From contig JABVXU010000097.1 of assembly GCA_013365365.1 (NCBI GenBank), forward strand, positions 93,056-157,055: a DNA stretch of 64,000 bases. The letters run 5' to 3'. Under the pieces are notes generated by a model. That model searched no databases, was not told the origin of the DNA, and worked only from the letters and a program-made list of their open reading frames with translations. Of this stretch, positions 33,176 to 46,321 are shown piece by piece. This DNA comes from Cruorifilaria tuberocauda. Lineage: Eukaryota; Nematoda; Chromadorea; Rhabditida; Onchocercidae. Made by a program: the position numbers and the translations under genes. How positions within the stretch are numbered: the first letter of the stretch is position 1; the number at the start of each line of letters is the position of its first letter.

Positions 33176-36100
33176 TTATTCATTTAAATTTCGCAATAAC
33201 GATGGTTTGTTAAGAGTTAATTTCCGCTCTGAATTAACCGCTACTGCCCCGCGAACATAAATATTTGCTAGCGCATCACGTAACTGTAAATTTTTATAAT
33301 AATTCTTTGAATTAAATTATTTGTTAAGATTTCAATTTCTAAATACAATATTTCAAATACTTATAATAAAAAGCCGCGATAGCAATTATTATATTTCATC
33401 CAATCTTTTAGGTGCCTGAATTATTATCACGAATTGCCTATTTTTCCTATCAACATGTTACATAAAATGATCGTATAGACTTGGAGATTGAGTTGATATC
33501 ATGATATTAAAATGTTATTACTTTCACTGAAATTTTGATATGTGTTCGTTATTTTGTTATAGTTCAACGCTATAGAAATTTGAGTATTTTATAATGAAAA
33601 ATAAAACTCCAATAGGCGAACGAAGAACTTTCTCTTTGTACCAGGAGCAAACGATTAAAAAGAACTTTTCTGATTATAACCATAATATCGTAAAACACGA
33701 AAAGTCCATAAGGATTCAAAGCTTGTAGAATCAAAAGTGATCGATTTCGATTCAAATTGTTTTGTTTGATAGCTAACAGAAAATGAGCATGCAAAAAAGC
33801 ACCTCTTTCAAAGCAATAACGCCAACTAAACGTCCACGATCGGTAACATATGCGTGAGATAGCGCTAGCAGCGAAAATAACGTGTGCACCTGAAGTTGCC
33901 TTCCAATTAAAACACTTATTTTCCGCATCTCTTTTTCTCAGAAACGCTACTGACTTCATAATATAGAATGGTTATGTAATCGAAGCAACTTTGAAATCCA
34001 ACATTACAGAAATTCTTATATTAAATGTTCGTAGTGAAATGATCGCTGTAAATGATTGACATCAAACAACTCCTTTTATCATCGGCTTCATCTTCAAGGG
34101 ATTATATGAACTTTAATTAATCATTGGCCTTACCATTCGGCCCCCAGACGATTCTTTATTGTAATTAGTTTAACCTATCAAATGATTACATGATCCGTTG
34201 TTTATATCGAATGACTTTGTCACTTCTTTGTTCGAGTGTTATCAATTATTTGATACATGAGTACTCAACGAGCACCGTTCAATGGATGGGTATAAATAGT
34301 GAAACTATTGCTGTGGGGTTCGGTCTAATCATTAATAATGAGTCTCATCGTCAGTCTTATCATCTCTATTCTTCTAAATCACTGCATCAAAGTATGCAAA
34401 ATTATTTTATCTCTCACTAAGATGTCGAGAAGAATACATGAAACCTTCACTACAGTTCGATTGTGTTAAACCAATCCAAGCTATCATCTCTCAGAAACCT
34501 TTCTCCAGAAAGATATTTGTAACACTCTTTTTTATGTATGACAAAAGACTTTGTAATAAAATTAGAAAAATGACTATTTCGTAACCTTCACTCTGAAAAT
34601 TTTATTGCTGCTTATGCTTTCTGCTTTCCTTTAAAGCACAAAGCAATCCAATTATTTATTATCTCTTGCAACACATTAAGTAATTATAATCAAAAAGAAA
34701 AGAATTTAAACCTTACTTTGTAAAGCGATGAACCGAGAACAAGTTGAAATGGAGCAGAATCGATAGCCACTTCATCCAGATCTATCACTTGATCTAACAG
34801 GTTATCTTTACTCACCTTTGCCCTTCTTTTCAGTTCATCGATTTTTGGCTTTACAAATATCGCTGATAATGATAAATCTACAAGATATATTCTGAATAGG
34901 ATATATCATTCAAGAAATACCACTTTTAAAAATACTGCTTTATGAAGCTACAGACATCAGAAAGGTGAAGGATTTTTGGCAGTTATTACTGCGAAATTTA
35001 CCAATTTTTTCCATAACAGTGAATATATATTTGCTTAGCGATATTTATTACAATAAATTATAATATGGTAAAGTTCTTCTGAGTTAGACTTCATTAGAGA
35101 CTATCAAATCTAAGAATACATGGAATGAAGGAACCAACGTCCTTTTCTCATTTCAAATATAGAAAAATCAGTCATATCATAGTTATGGATCTTTAAAAAT
35201 GTATATAGAATTATAAGCGTGAATCTTAAAAATCCTAAATCTTGAGAAAAATACCCAAGCAAAAAAGTTTTTACATAGTATAAAAGGAAAGTTTTTTGAG
35301 TCTAAAATCGTTTCTTTGTAATAATTTAATAAGTTATTATTAATCTAATCGAATATTGGATTTAGTCGTAACAAAAAAGTTGACGCTTAAAGAGTTCGCC
35401 TGCTCATCTTTAATTTATTTCAAATGCATGTAACATCTATTAAACCTGTTTATGTAATCTTTCGTTTAATTTACTATTTCACCTATAATGACATGCAACA
35501 ATCTGTAAGCTTTCAAGTATTACTATGTTCATTCCAGAATTTCCGCTTTTTCAGATATGAAGATGCTTAGACTGAAATAGATTTTAGTTTAAAACTTGTG
35601 CTATTCCCAGTAGTCGGTAATTGCTAAAATATGTAATATCTTTGTATTATACAACAACTTAAGATCATAAATAGGTAACAGTGTGGAGCATGAAGAGGTG
35701 AAATCGAAAGCAGAGTATTTCCGATGATCGAACCATCATTTGGCAAATTCTGTTTGGCAGTCGATTCCGTTGGTGCTGTTCCATTTCCTTCATTTTGATG
35801 ACTCCATTGTCTTCTTGATAATCGTAATGATGATCTGAAGTGAAATATGGATATTTCGTATACAAAAAAGAAGGACAGCGATGCTAATATTTGTGTTGAG
35901 CAATACTAATAACTGACTAATAAAAAGAATAAAGTGATATAATAATTTCTCATATGAATTCTAAAAAAGTTAAACTACAGAAACAAAACGATTACCTTTT
36001 TATGCTGTTGAAAATCTCTCCAGCAGTTCTCTTATTAGAAAAAGGATTGAATTCCGCATCAATCAATTGCCGCCTCATTATTACAGCCAAATATTTTTTG

Positions 36101-39100
36101 GCTACAGATCCAAGTAATATTTTGCATTCTAAATTTACCGAATTATCAACATACCAAATGATCTTCAATTCATGAACTAAGTGTAATAAATTTATTAATC
36201 ATACAAAATAGTGGTATAAAGTATCGGACGAAGGGATTAGTTAAAAGTTCTGTAGAAACGATCTCAATCAATGCAAATAACTATCTTGAAGTAAAATAAG
36301 ACCACTGAGGTAACTTTTTAGTCCTTCGGTGATTGCGGTGCATGCAATAATTACAGAAAAACTTTTCAACAAATTGTTCCTTAGAAAACAATTCAAAATT
36401 CCAAAAGAATTCCAGAAAAGCAACAAACTTCGATCAGTAACAACAGGGAAACTTTTAAGTGATGGCGCAAAGTGTAGTATTTCACGAAGTTCTCTGTAGG
36501 TTGTCGACTTTGTAATATAAATAACATCTTTAACCATAATCTGTTCCACCTTTACTGTATGCACACTATAATGGCTATGCTTGGAAAAATTGAAAACAAT
36601 TTCATCAAATGAAAGTGGAAATTTTTGTATGGCGAAAGGAAAGATACAGATGTAAGTTTAATTAATTCTGAATATAAAATACGGAAGTTTTTTATGCATG
36701 TTTGAACTGTAGAATATTGCAAATGCTAGCCAAGGTAAAGAAGTAAGAAAAATTTTGATCGTATCTGTTGCTTTATTTCACAACATCAGAATCTGACTAT
36801 ACATAGACATGAATCCAAATTTTGAATGGAAAACAAAAACGGTGATTTTCGGATGACTCCAGTTCATCAAAATGTTTGGATAAAATAGACGATTAATAAT
36901 TTAATATTGTGAATTTTTTCTTTAGAGATCGCTGTTTAACAGAATGTAAAGCTAATTTTAATCCATCTCGCTTAATATTTAAAAAGATTTTAAATTCCAA
37001 TATTTCATTAAATCTGCATAGAGTTATACAGGAATTCGCTCTTTTAAAATTCAGAATAACCTGATTCGAGAAGGTGGTAAATCCGGTAGATACGGATATT
37101 TCTTGATTCGAATGATACTTTCATAAATGGAAGGTTGTAAAAATTTGCAAACTGCATTGCCCACCAACATTGCTATCTGCACATTCGAAATTTTAATAAT
37201 TTCTTCATGATTACATAAATTATTTTATCAACAAAAAATGAACTGTTTCATCTTTCTTCTCATCAGATCATTTCCCTCACTCTTTTTTCTTAAAAATCGC
37301 TAAATGAGAATACCCTCACTACTTAATCAAATCTTCAGCATGAATGTTTATTTGATGGCCATATGAGAAATAATTATCTACCAACTGAAAAGTTAACGGG
37401 CCAAATGGTACCAGAACGGGTAGTAATGCAGTAAGCTGCCCTGTAAGCTCGCATATAATTACAGCTACAGAAAGTGTATGTGTTACCGCACCTGTATAAG
37501 CGGCTGCACCTGAAATATTACTGCCGGATAACTTAAAAAGACCTATATGATCTATATGATCGATCATAAAAAATAAGTATATTCAAATTATATCGTGGTA
37601 AATTGAAACAAATAACTAGCAAATTGGCTACGAATAAATCAAAATCTTGCAGATACCAACAACTGCATAAAGTCCAGGAAAAATAAGCGGTCCATTTGGT
37701 CCACGAAGACCATCTGGGAAGAAGAATGCCATTACTTCGCCCGCCAGACGACCACCGGCTGCCCCAATGATAAACGATGGCACGAACACACCTGCTGGCA
37801 CATTAATTGATATACAAATTGCCACCAGGAAGAACTGAAATACCAGAATTATCTCTCAAAACTAGTTAAGATTCACTCTAAGATAATGCATAGGAACTGA
37901 TGAAGAAGATTTAAGCCTTCTTAACAAATTTTTACACTAAATTTATTATTTGAAACGTACATAGGTGATTAAATAGCAGGTGAGTGAATGAAATATGGTT
38001 ATTTGACTTCCGAAAGCAACACCGGTCCAATGTTGAAGGAGCTTCTTACTACACGGTTGTTTACTCGTATTTGTGATATGCATTGTGCAATTATTGAAAA
38101 AATCAGCCATCGTTTCACGGAACGTCAACTGGAGATTTGGCATTTCTTTATGCTTTTTTATCAGAAATTAATGAATAAAGAATGTTTTTGAAAGTGAAAA
38201 ATAATCATTTAAGAAATATCGGCTGCTGATATTGTATGATATTTGAAAGATCAAGACAGTCTAATTAGGCAAAAGCAAACTTTTACTACGAAAATATAAA
38301 ATGCTTTTAAAAAAGTTGTTGGGAATCTTTGATTGAGCGATTATGGAGTAGTAATATATACTCAATGTTAAAGGAAACTGAAGATATACTTGTCCGGCGA
38401 TATAACGACCGAATCCTTGTGGATAAGTGAGTATACCGACAACTAATGCCATAAAAACTGTGAATGCAAAGAAGCTGTAATGGATTAACGGATTAACTCA
38501 AATCGGAAATATAAATCAAAGAAAAAAAAGTTGCCACTTAAAAAGACTGAAAATTTGAGAGATAAATGAATATTATTTGTTTGATTTAGACATGAAATAA
38601 GGAGTGAAATTGTACTTTTTTCGGAAAATCAGCTTATAAATGCTGTTTCTTTGGCGGAACAAAGTTATTTGTCTGTGAGTGAAAATAAACAATGCCGCAA
38701 ACAGGCCACCGAGTAATCTACAAGTTTACTTTATATGTAGGTTAAATGAGTTGAGAAATTTCTTCTGCATCATTACATGGCAGTAATCCAAGATTTCTGG
38801 AAATTGATCTTACGTGTTGTAATCTAATTTTGATGGGTTTCGAAAAACTATTGGAATCTCCCAACAGCATACCCTAAAAACGCGAATATCGGCAATTCTT
38901 CCACCAAAAAGGACTCAGTTGGAATATTTGTCTGATAAAAAGCCATAATGGTTCCTGAAAACTTGATTTTCTCGAAGTAGCTCATTAACTAAAACTATGC
39001 TCTTTACGAAATTTTTGCTAAAAAATTCAAAATCTATTAGACTGTTACCGGATTGTTCTGCAGTAACAAAGAAATTCGCAAATCGAAAAACGATCGCGCT

Positions 39101-40960
39101 GCAAGTCGCGGCCAAAAAACCACGCCAATAATTTTTTACAGCAAAATATTTCGATGTGGATTCTATCGCATACAACACTGCTAAAAAAATTTGCTTTTGA
39201 TATAGCAAATGAAATTACGCAAACAATTATTTCGCGTCGCATATATTAAGAAATTTATATCGGAAACCGGAAGTCAAACTGATTTGTATTCTTCACATCT
39301 CTACTTTCTCTAATCTCTACTACTGAAATTAATTAAAGAAGAAAACGACCTCCTACAGGGGCTGAAAATGTACATGCAATGCCGACAGCGCAACCGGAAG
39401 AGAGCATTTCCATTTCTCGACCTTCATTTGAAAAAAATTCCGTATAATGACAGCTGGTAGTTAATTTACTCAAAATAGTTGCTACAATCGCGCCCATGTG
39501 CACAAATGGTCCCTGAAAGCTCCTACTTATCAATTAAGATATTTGAAAAGCTGCAACTGAATTTTAAGAATCGAAATTTTGAAAGCCAAAAATATCGAGA
39601 TTAGAAATATAGGAATACTACGGATTGAAAAGTTCATCAAATGCAATGCAGTAATTTGAAGAAGATAAGTAATTAGGGAATTCTTTAAATGAACTGGTCA
39701 GTATCCAAAAACTGTTTACGAGTGTTATCATTCCTCCTCGAAATGATTTCTCAGCTTTCAAAAATATTAGAAGAATAGTTTTGAAATGCTGGATAGAACG
39801 AAATTTCTTTATTTTAGAAAACGATAAACTTCTTTTCCGATTGGGAGACCGCTACCAATTGCCAGCGTTAATCCAATCATTTTTGCAATAAGTGTTCGAA
39901 CAGTAAGATAATTTTCCATTTTAAATCCATGCATTATTACTTTTACTTCTGGTATACCTGAGCCTAAAATTATTCGATATTGTACAGATTTGAAAAAATG
40001 AACGAATTAATTGTGAAATCAGAAATGAAACAATAATTCACTTTAAATCACTTGTGCTTGAAGAGTTACAGGAATCAACTTCTGCAATACTTCTTTTTTG
40101 AAAGAATAAGACTTTTATTTATTTTTTGATTTAGCCTAATCTCTCAAGTCTATGGAAACAAATGAAACCAAATCAAGAAATGAATTAACTCACTTCCCTA
40201 TTCATTTAATTCGAAAAGTTTGAAAATAAACAAACCAACAGCCTGTTTGGAAATCCATAAACAAGCAGCAGCGGAAAGAAATGTCAGTAAAACAATATGT
40301 AAGAGCCAATGTAACAAAGCCAAGTAATGATACCAATGAAGAGCCTTGTAGAAAGCCACATGGCCTTTATTTAATAAATAGAACAAATTTATGTAAATGA
40401 AATTTTGAGATTTTTAGAGTCTTTTTAGAGTGTTAAACTTTAAACTTTCTCAGTTTTGGAAGATTAAGCGATTAAATTTTTTCTATTATCTTACAATATA
40501 GATCAACCATTACGATAATACTCATGAGAAGAAATACATGATATTTTACTATGCTGTAATTTTTCGATGCAAATATCCATAACAACAGATAAAATAGCCG
40601 TTATAATGCCGAGCATTGCCGAGAGACACCAATCTTCCACCAAGAAATACAAAACATTTCTCATTTGTCCTTGAATGAGCGTTTATTGAAGATCAATTGG
40701 AATTATTGGGAGGTGAAACTTTTTAAATTAAATTTTAAAATTTCAATTTTTTAGTATGAATATTAAGTGTATACTTCTGCAGAAATTAGCAAATGATTCT
40801 TTAGTATGTTGCTTGTTTACGTCCAATTCGATATTCGTCTCATTTCCATCCTTCATAACGACCACTTCTCCACGCTCCAGCAATGACCTTTTCACGCCAA
40901 TCATAACGTTGCCCAATACAATAAGATTGATAGTTTTGATTGAAGTTTACAGTATAATGA
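33176..40960 (-). CDS. ClC-2-type voltage-gated chloride channel (nematode CLH family), 5' end unresolved
   Basis: Homodimeric chloride channel of the cell membrane. Exons, 5' to 3': 40960-40863, 40669-40550, 40364-40236, 39963-39830, 39512-39350, 39180-39008, 38931-38873, 38717-38616, 38474-38390, 38128-37961, 37834-37657, 37509-37412, 37176-37061, 36565-36429, 36128-35996, 35834-35680, 34862-34717, 33889-33803, 33283-33176. About 796 codons are resolved, all in phase. The three selectivity motifs are present: GSGIPE (exon 4), GKEGPFVH with the gating glutamate (split across exons 4-5), and GVFVP (exon 11). The cytoplasmic part has CBS1 ([10 protein letters not shown]..., exon 14), a polar linker, then CBS2 ([19 protein letters not shown], exon 18) with LKELRDAL. 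The sequence resembles the ClC-1/-2/-K branch, for example in [11 protein letters not shown]. The exon at 40863-40960 is probable (donor 40863 or 40866). The initiating exon lies further upstream and was not found. The gene converges on P-gp. Confidence 0.93.
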
Positions 40961-43900
40961 CTGCAAAGAAAACGAATATAAAATTTTGAAAGATGGAAGG
41001 GCCGATTAATTTCCTGGAAAAACTTATACGAACCCTTTCTCTGTGTTTCCCCTTCAAATGATACTACAGAAACAAGTGGAGGAAACATTACCGTCTTCAG
41101 CTTTATTACTTTCAAAATAAAGATGAGGATATCTACCCTTTCTATCGCACATTATAACATGGATATGAGAATGGATTCAGAAGTTTTAATTATATAATTT
41201 TTCAGTAATTAACATTTATTCAGTAATTATTTAAGGCTAAATTATCTTGTATTAGGATAGAAATTGTTGTCGCAAATCTTGCGATCACAGTGGCAATGTC
41301 AAATTCATTCATTAAATAAACAAAAGGAAGCTATTAGTTCTATTTTAAATCATCGGCAGTTTGAAAGAAGAAAGAGTGCCAAAATTGCATTTTATATTTT
41401 AAATATTCTGACCAATGCAGCATTTAAATAAGAAATAGAAAGATTGAAAAAATATATGAATTATTTTACCATATCACGTGCATTGATTGCGCAGAGTGAT
41501 TCTCAAAAACATAGTTAAAGGAAGAAAATGAAGGAGAAGGTAAAGGATCTGGATAAGGATTTGATTCGTAAGAAATATTAAAATTGAAAGCAATAATTTA
41601 ATGAAGCAAAATATTTCATACAGTATAGTTTTTAACACTAAGTGTTTTTCAACTTCTAACTTAACTTTTGGCTTTAAATTTGAGCAATTATTTTATTTCC
41701 ATCAATTTAAATTAGCAGAGTGCGATTTCGTGACATTTATCACTTACCGCATCATGCGAATATGCTTTTTCCAGTGACACGTGACAACAAAATGATTCAT
41801 TAGAGAAATGAAGTTCAAATTTTAATGCTTTTGCAATCATTACCATAAACACAAAAGATGGCGAAAGAGAGGCACAAAGGAGGATCGCGTAAACATTTTC
41901 AAAATTTAACGTATCCGTCATCAAGAAGATATTATTTCTCATTGCATGTTTTACTACTCTTAACTTTCTCTCGTTACAGGCGAAATCAAAAGTGAAATGA
42001 TATATTAAGAACATGAAAGTTCCTCTCGTTCAAAATATTTATTTTCAAACTTTGATTGACCGCGTAAGCAGTTACTGCTGACAGAGGATAATTAAAGTGA
42101 AATGGAAATTAAATTAATGATAACTCACTTTAGCAAGACGAAAAATGAATTACTCTATCTGCTAATTTCTTCTATTAAAATAAATTTATGTGGTCAGAAA
42201 AAAGCTTAGAGTTTTAGGATTAGGTAATCATTTACTATCTTTCTTCTGAAGGACTAGAGAATCTCTTTATGTTTCGAGACATTTAGAAATTTAATTTTGC
42301 TGAAGGATAAAAGGCCTTGGAAAATTTCTAACAAAAATTTTACGAGGACAAATTGGCTTAATAACATAATTTGTTTAACAATAAACGGAGTTAGGCCTGA
42401 TATTAAATGCAAAAGGGCAAATGAGAAATAGTTTTCCAGTGATTTTACTTTTTCATTTAAAAACTAAAATTAATGTTTTAACAATATTTAAATTATGCAA
42501 AACTAGTATTTAGTAGGATTTTCATGCACCAAGCGCTATTGATAATTCGTCTTCGCCTTGCATGATTTAAATGAAAATATTTAATATCAGATAAAACTTC
42601 ATGTTAAAAAATATTTGGTACTTTATGGACCATAAACTAGTAAATACTTTAATTCGAAAACTAGAATTGAATACCTTACCTTGACAACTTTCCTTTTTTC
42701 AATCATTTTAAAAGATTGTTCTCGGCTAGAACTCGAAGAGATCATTAAATAATCATTTCCCTTTCTTCCCGAAAGCTACTGTTGAATTTCTGCAATACAG
42801 TGTAACTGACTTGAATTCCTCCCAAAGATATTTGAATTCAATATTCCTCACGTCGTCACTTTTTGCGGGAAAAACTGAAACTTCAAAGCACATGAAATTT
42901 GAATATTCATAAAGAAGAAATTTTCCATACTCGATGAAATGCTTTTAAATAAAGTTTATTTGTTTAAAACATGTGATTTTTATCTCGATAAAATCTGTAT
43001 GAATGAGGGAGGCAAACTCATAAAATGTTTAAGTTTCAAAGATCAATTTACAGCAATAGTTTTTCGATGGAACTCTTGTTGTAGGCACGACTTTTTTCGC
43101 TTTTTATTTGCAGTAATCAGTTCAATCATCATATCATTTAAATACCGAACTGTCGCATCCAGAAAAAGTTTAAAATTCAAAATTCAGCTTAACTTAATAT
43201 TCATATGAGGGATAAACATCTCAGAAAGCAACCAAAACGTTAATTTTTATTCTTTATTTATCTCAATAAAAGATTAAAATTTTTTACTGGATGAATAGAA
43301 TATTTAAAGTCATATCGTTTTACAGAAATTCTAATAATTCAAATGAAAACCGCATTCAATAATAGCCTTAGACTGGGAATTAATTAATAACAATAATTGG
43401 AATGTGATAGTATATTTAATAATATATTATGGATCATTTCAATTGAAAGTGTTTTAAAATTTCTAAAAAATATTTTTTTTCTCGAAAAAATCAAATTGAT
43501 GGCAATGGGCAAGTAAGTATATGAATCAGAAGTTAAATGCTTCGATAATTTTACAGGAAGCATTATAACCTGTATCTCTAATAAAATTTGCATTTGCTAT
43601 CTTCTAAATCGAACTTTTTGAGTGGTCAGTTTCACTATTCCCTTTTCTGGCAACATGCTAATGGACTCACATCATTCTTCACTGAAGCGAAATTTCACTT
43701 TAGTCCGAATTATTTTCAAATTTTCCATTAAAAAATGCTTCTCTTCGAAATTATTTCAATTATTTTCGTCATTTCCACCATCATAGTAAAAGTTTTTCTT
43801 AGTGTATGCAAATTATTTTGCACTGTCTATTCACTTATTTAAGGGAAAAACTTCAGAAAATTGAAAAATCGAAAAAATATTAGAAAATAATTGCGCTAAA

Positions 43901-46046
43901 ACCTCATTAAAAATAGGAAATAAACAAAAGATGAATCAAAAATATTTCACTAAAAGGATGTGACTTGAGACATTCGTGATTACATCTAAGTTGAAAAGTT
44001 AGCTATTCATAAGTAATTAGGAAGCAGGGTAGTGTTTACCATTATATAAAATAATCGATGCAATGAACTTAATGAATTCGTATCTTTGTTTGCAAGCTTC
44101 AATGATAATAGCTCTTTGATAATTTACTATAGAAATGCCATAGAAAGGTATCACTCACTTTTTCTGCTCTTATAGAGCAATTTCTAGAATGCTTCAATGA
44201 AGATTGGTCTGAAAATTCCATCTTCTTCCCATTTCAATGGATTAAAGATTAAAGACAAATTGAAAAACAAAGTTCATTTACTGTTTGAATAATAGTAAAC
44301 AGTACATATTTATCTCACTTTGCAACACTTACCAACGAAATGAGCCAAATATAAATGCTACTTGAAACTATTCTATTAACCTAAAATTTAAATGGAAAGG
44401 ATCTGATTACTTTGTGAGGTTGCAAAAAGAAAAATAGGAATGGTAGATTAATTAAAAGAATTGGCTCCAGAATATATCGTTTAGTCACAGATAAACTCAA
44501 ACTTGTATTTGTCAAGTCCTGATTCCCGAAATAAAATATATTTGCTTTAGCTTTTTCCGTCCTCAGAAGAACAAAAATCAAATTTTAATAAAGATCAGTT
44601 GAGGATAACAATACACATTCCAATATTTTATTGAAATAGCTCATATATTGTCGAACTATTTAATGCTAATATTTATTCAATATTTTTAGCTTAAGAAGCT
44701 TAAAGTTCAAATTTCATAGCTAAAATAAAATAAAAAATCAATACTCTGAAATTTGAAAAAAGTAGAATGAATCGAAAGGCAATGATAAATTGGGAATAGA
44801 TCCAGTAATTTCGTTTAAATGTATCTTGGCTGTGAAAACATGTGGTAAACGCCGAAGAAATGCAAATCGCTCTAAAAAAATGAGAAGGAAATGGATAAAA
44901 AAGTGCATTGATTAATAAGAAATTAATTTTAGTGCAATCAAAATTCAAATTTACTTATTGCAGAAACTTTTTAAATAATTATTTGAAATTGGAGTTCCAT
45001 TATGAACAGCTTTCATTATCAAAATCTGCTTTCATTTTAGTTTTTGTACTTAATCTCATCCCAATTTTTTACTAATCAATTAAGATCATTTTTAATCCAT
45101 AAATTAATCTTATGATCCTAAATGTAGAATATTTGGTAATGAATGAATTTCAATGTGGGTATTGGCTAAATAAAACAACAAAACTAGAATAGTTCATCGA
45201 AGAGGTCAAGGGTCGTTCATTTAGAAGAGTATTAATGTACTTTATAATATTCCATTTGTTTTTCTCATATTCCAATGATATTTGCAACATATCAAAAGGA
45301 AAAGAATAACGAATCGGATGACGTTCAGTTATTTATAAATTTTGCATACATTTCTCCTCATGTCATCTCACTTCATAGTGTCAATAGGCGAAACATTAAA
45401 AATAATGAAATCGTAAACAGTTAAAAGGAGAGATGATATGAACTCTTTCTGATGATAGCAACCATTATAAAAACGCTGTTTGCCATTTGCCAAACCATTT
45501 AGTATCATGACTTGACATATAAATTAAGTTTATAGCAAAACCAATATCCTAACTACTTGTCGGAATCATTCTTTCATATTTCGGAAATATTCTTCCATAC
45601 TCCATACTTCAGGCCAAATTAACCATTATAATAATTCTATGGTCTAATGGAAATTTCGAAATTTTTTAATAGCTTAGTGAGACCAGTAGGAAAAACAACA
45701 ATAATTCAATAAAATGCATAATATTGAATTTTTTAATAAAAAATAATATGCATTTTAGTGAGTAATAGTCAATTATTATAGATTAGTTAACTTCTTAGGT
45801 AATAAGTCAAAAGAGTTAGCGAACTGTATTAACTTAAAATAAATTGAGTATAATCACTCCCCATTTTCTCTTTATCGAAAATGAAACATTTTTTGTTATA
45901 AAAATTATATTATTTTGAGAAAAAATTCCTGAAGATTACTGTAACATAATTAGATACAATAAAAGCAGGATGATCCATTCCTGAAAAACTGTAAGTAAAT
46001 AAGGGAATAGATGTGACATAGCAGCGAACATAACATCAATCAACAG
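40961..46046. other. Gene-poor stretch upstream of the ClC gene
   Basis: I see no recognisable coding domain. It should contain the missing first exon(s) and promoter of the ClC gene. Open frames here (for example 41712-42014 minus) have no splice or family support. The base composition is uniformly AT-rich. Confidence 0.5.
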
Positions 46047-46321
46047 AAAAGGACATCGAACGTGATTGGACAGAACTGTCAAATGAAACTGCAATGAGTA
46101 ATGTTGAACTCTCGTCGATGAAGAGAACTGGCAAAACAGATTTTAAAAAAGAGCATTTTCCTGTTGTTTAATGCGAAACTGACATTGTCGTGAAGATGCG
46201 TCGAAGAATTTTTTCGATACATTTTAATCAATGTTTTGTGAAATTTTATACCTAGAAGAGAAATATGCGGGGGATAAGGAGAAAGAAGCGGTGTTGGAAA
46301 GCTTGGACACATCAAGCAAAG
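46047..46321 (+). CDS. Two candidate exons of an unrecognised gene
   Basis: Exon A is 46047-46097, after a CAACAG acceptor and before a GTAATG donor. Exon B is 46256-46321, after TACCTAG and before a clean AAAG|GTGTGT donor. Both start and end in phase 1. They join to read KDIERDWTELSNETAM followed by KEKYAGDKEKEAVLESLDTS, a charged and probably helical or disordered segment. The local GC is higher than in the flanks. No family is recognised and no upstream or downstream partner exons were fixed. A 149-codon minus-strand open frame covers the same DNA (46079-46528), so the coding strand is not certain. Confidence 0.3.

Noticed and set aside
33570..33959. 129-codon minus ORF in the ClC gene
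   Set aside because: It reads over a real ClC exon (33803-33889) in another frame and continues through intron sequence, so it is a shadow.
45711..45756. Imperfect inverted repeat around ATGCAT (45711-45720 and 45747-45756)
   Set aside because: 10-bp arms in very AT-rich DNA are expected by chance.
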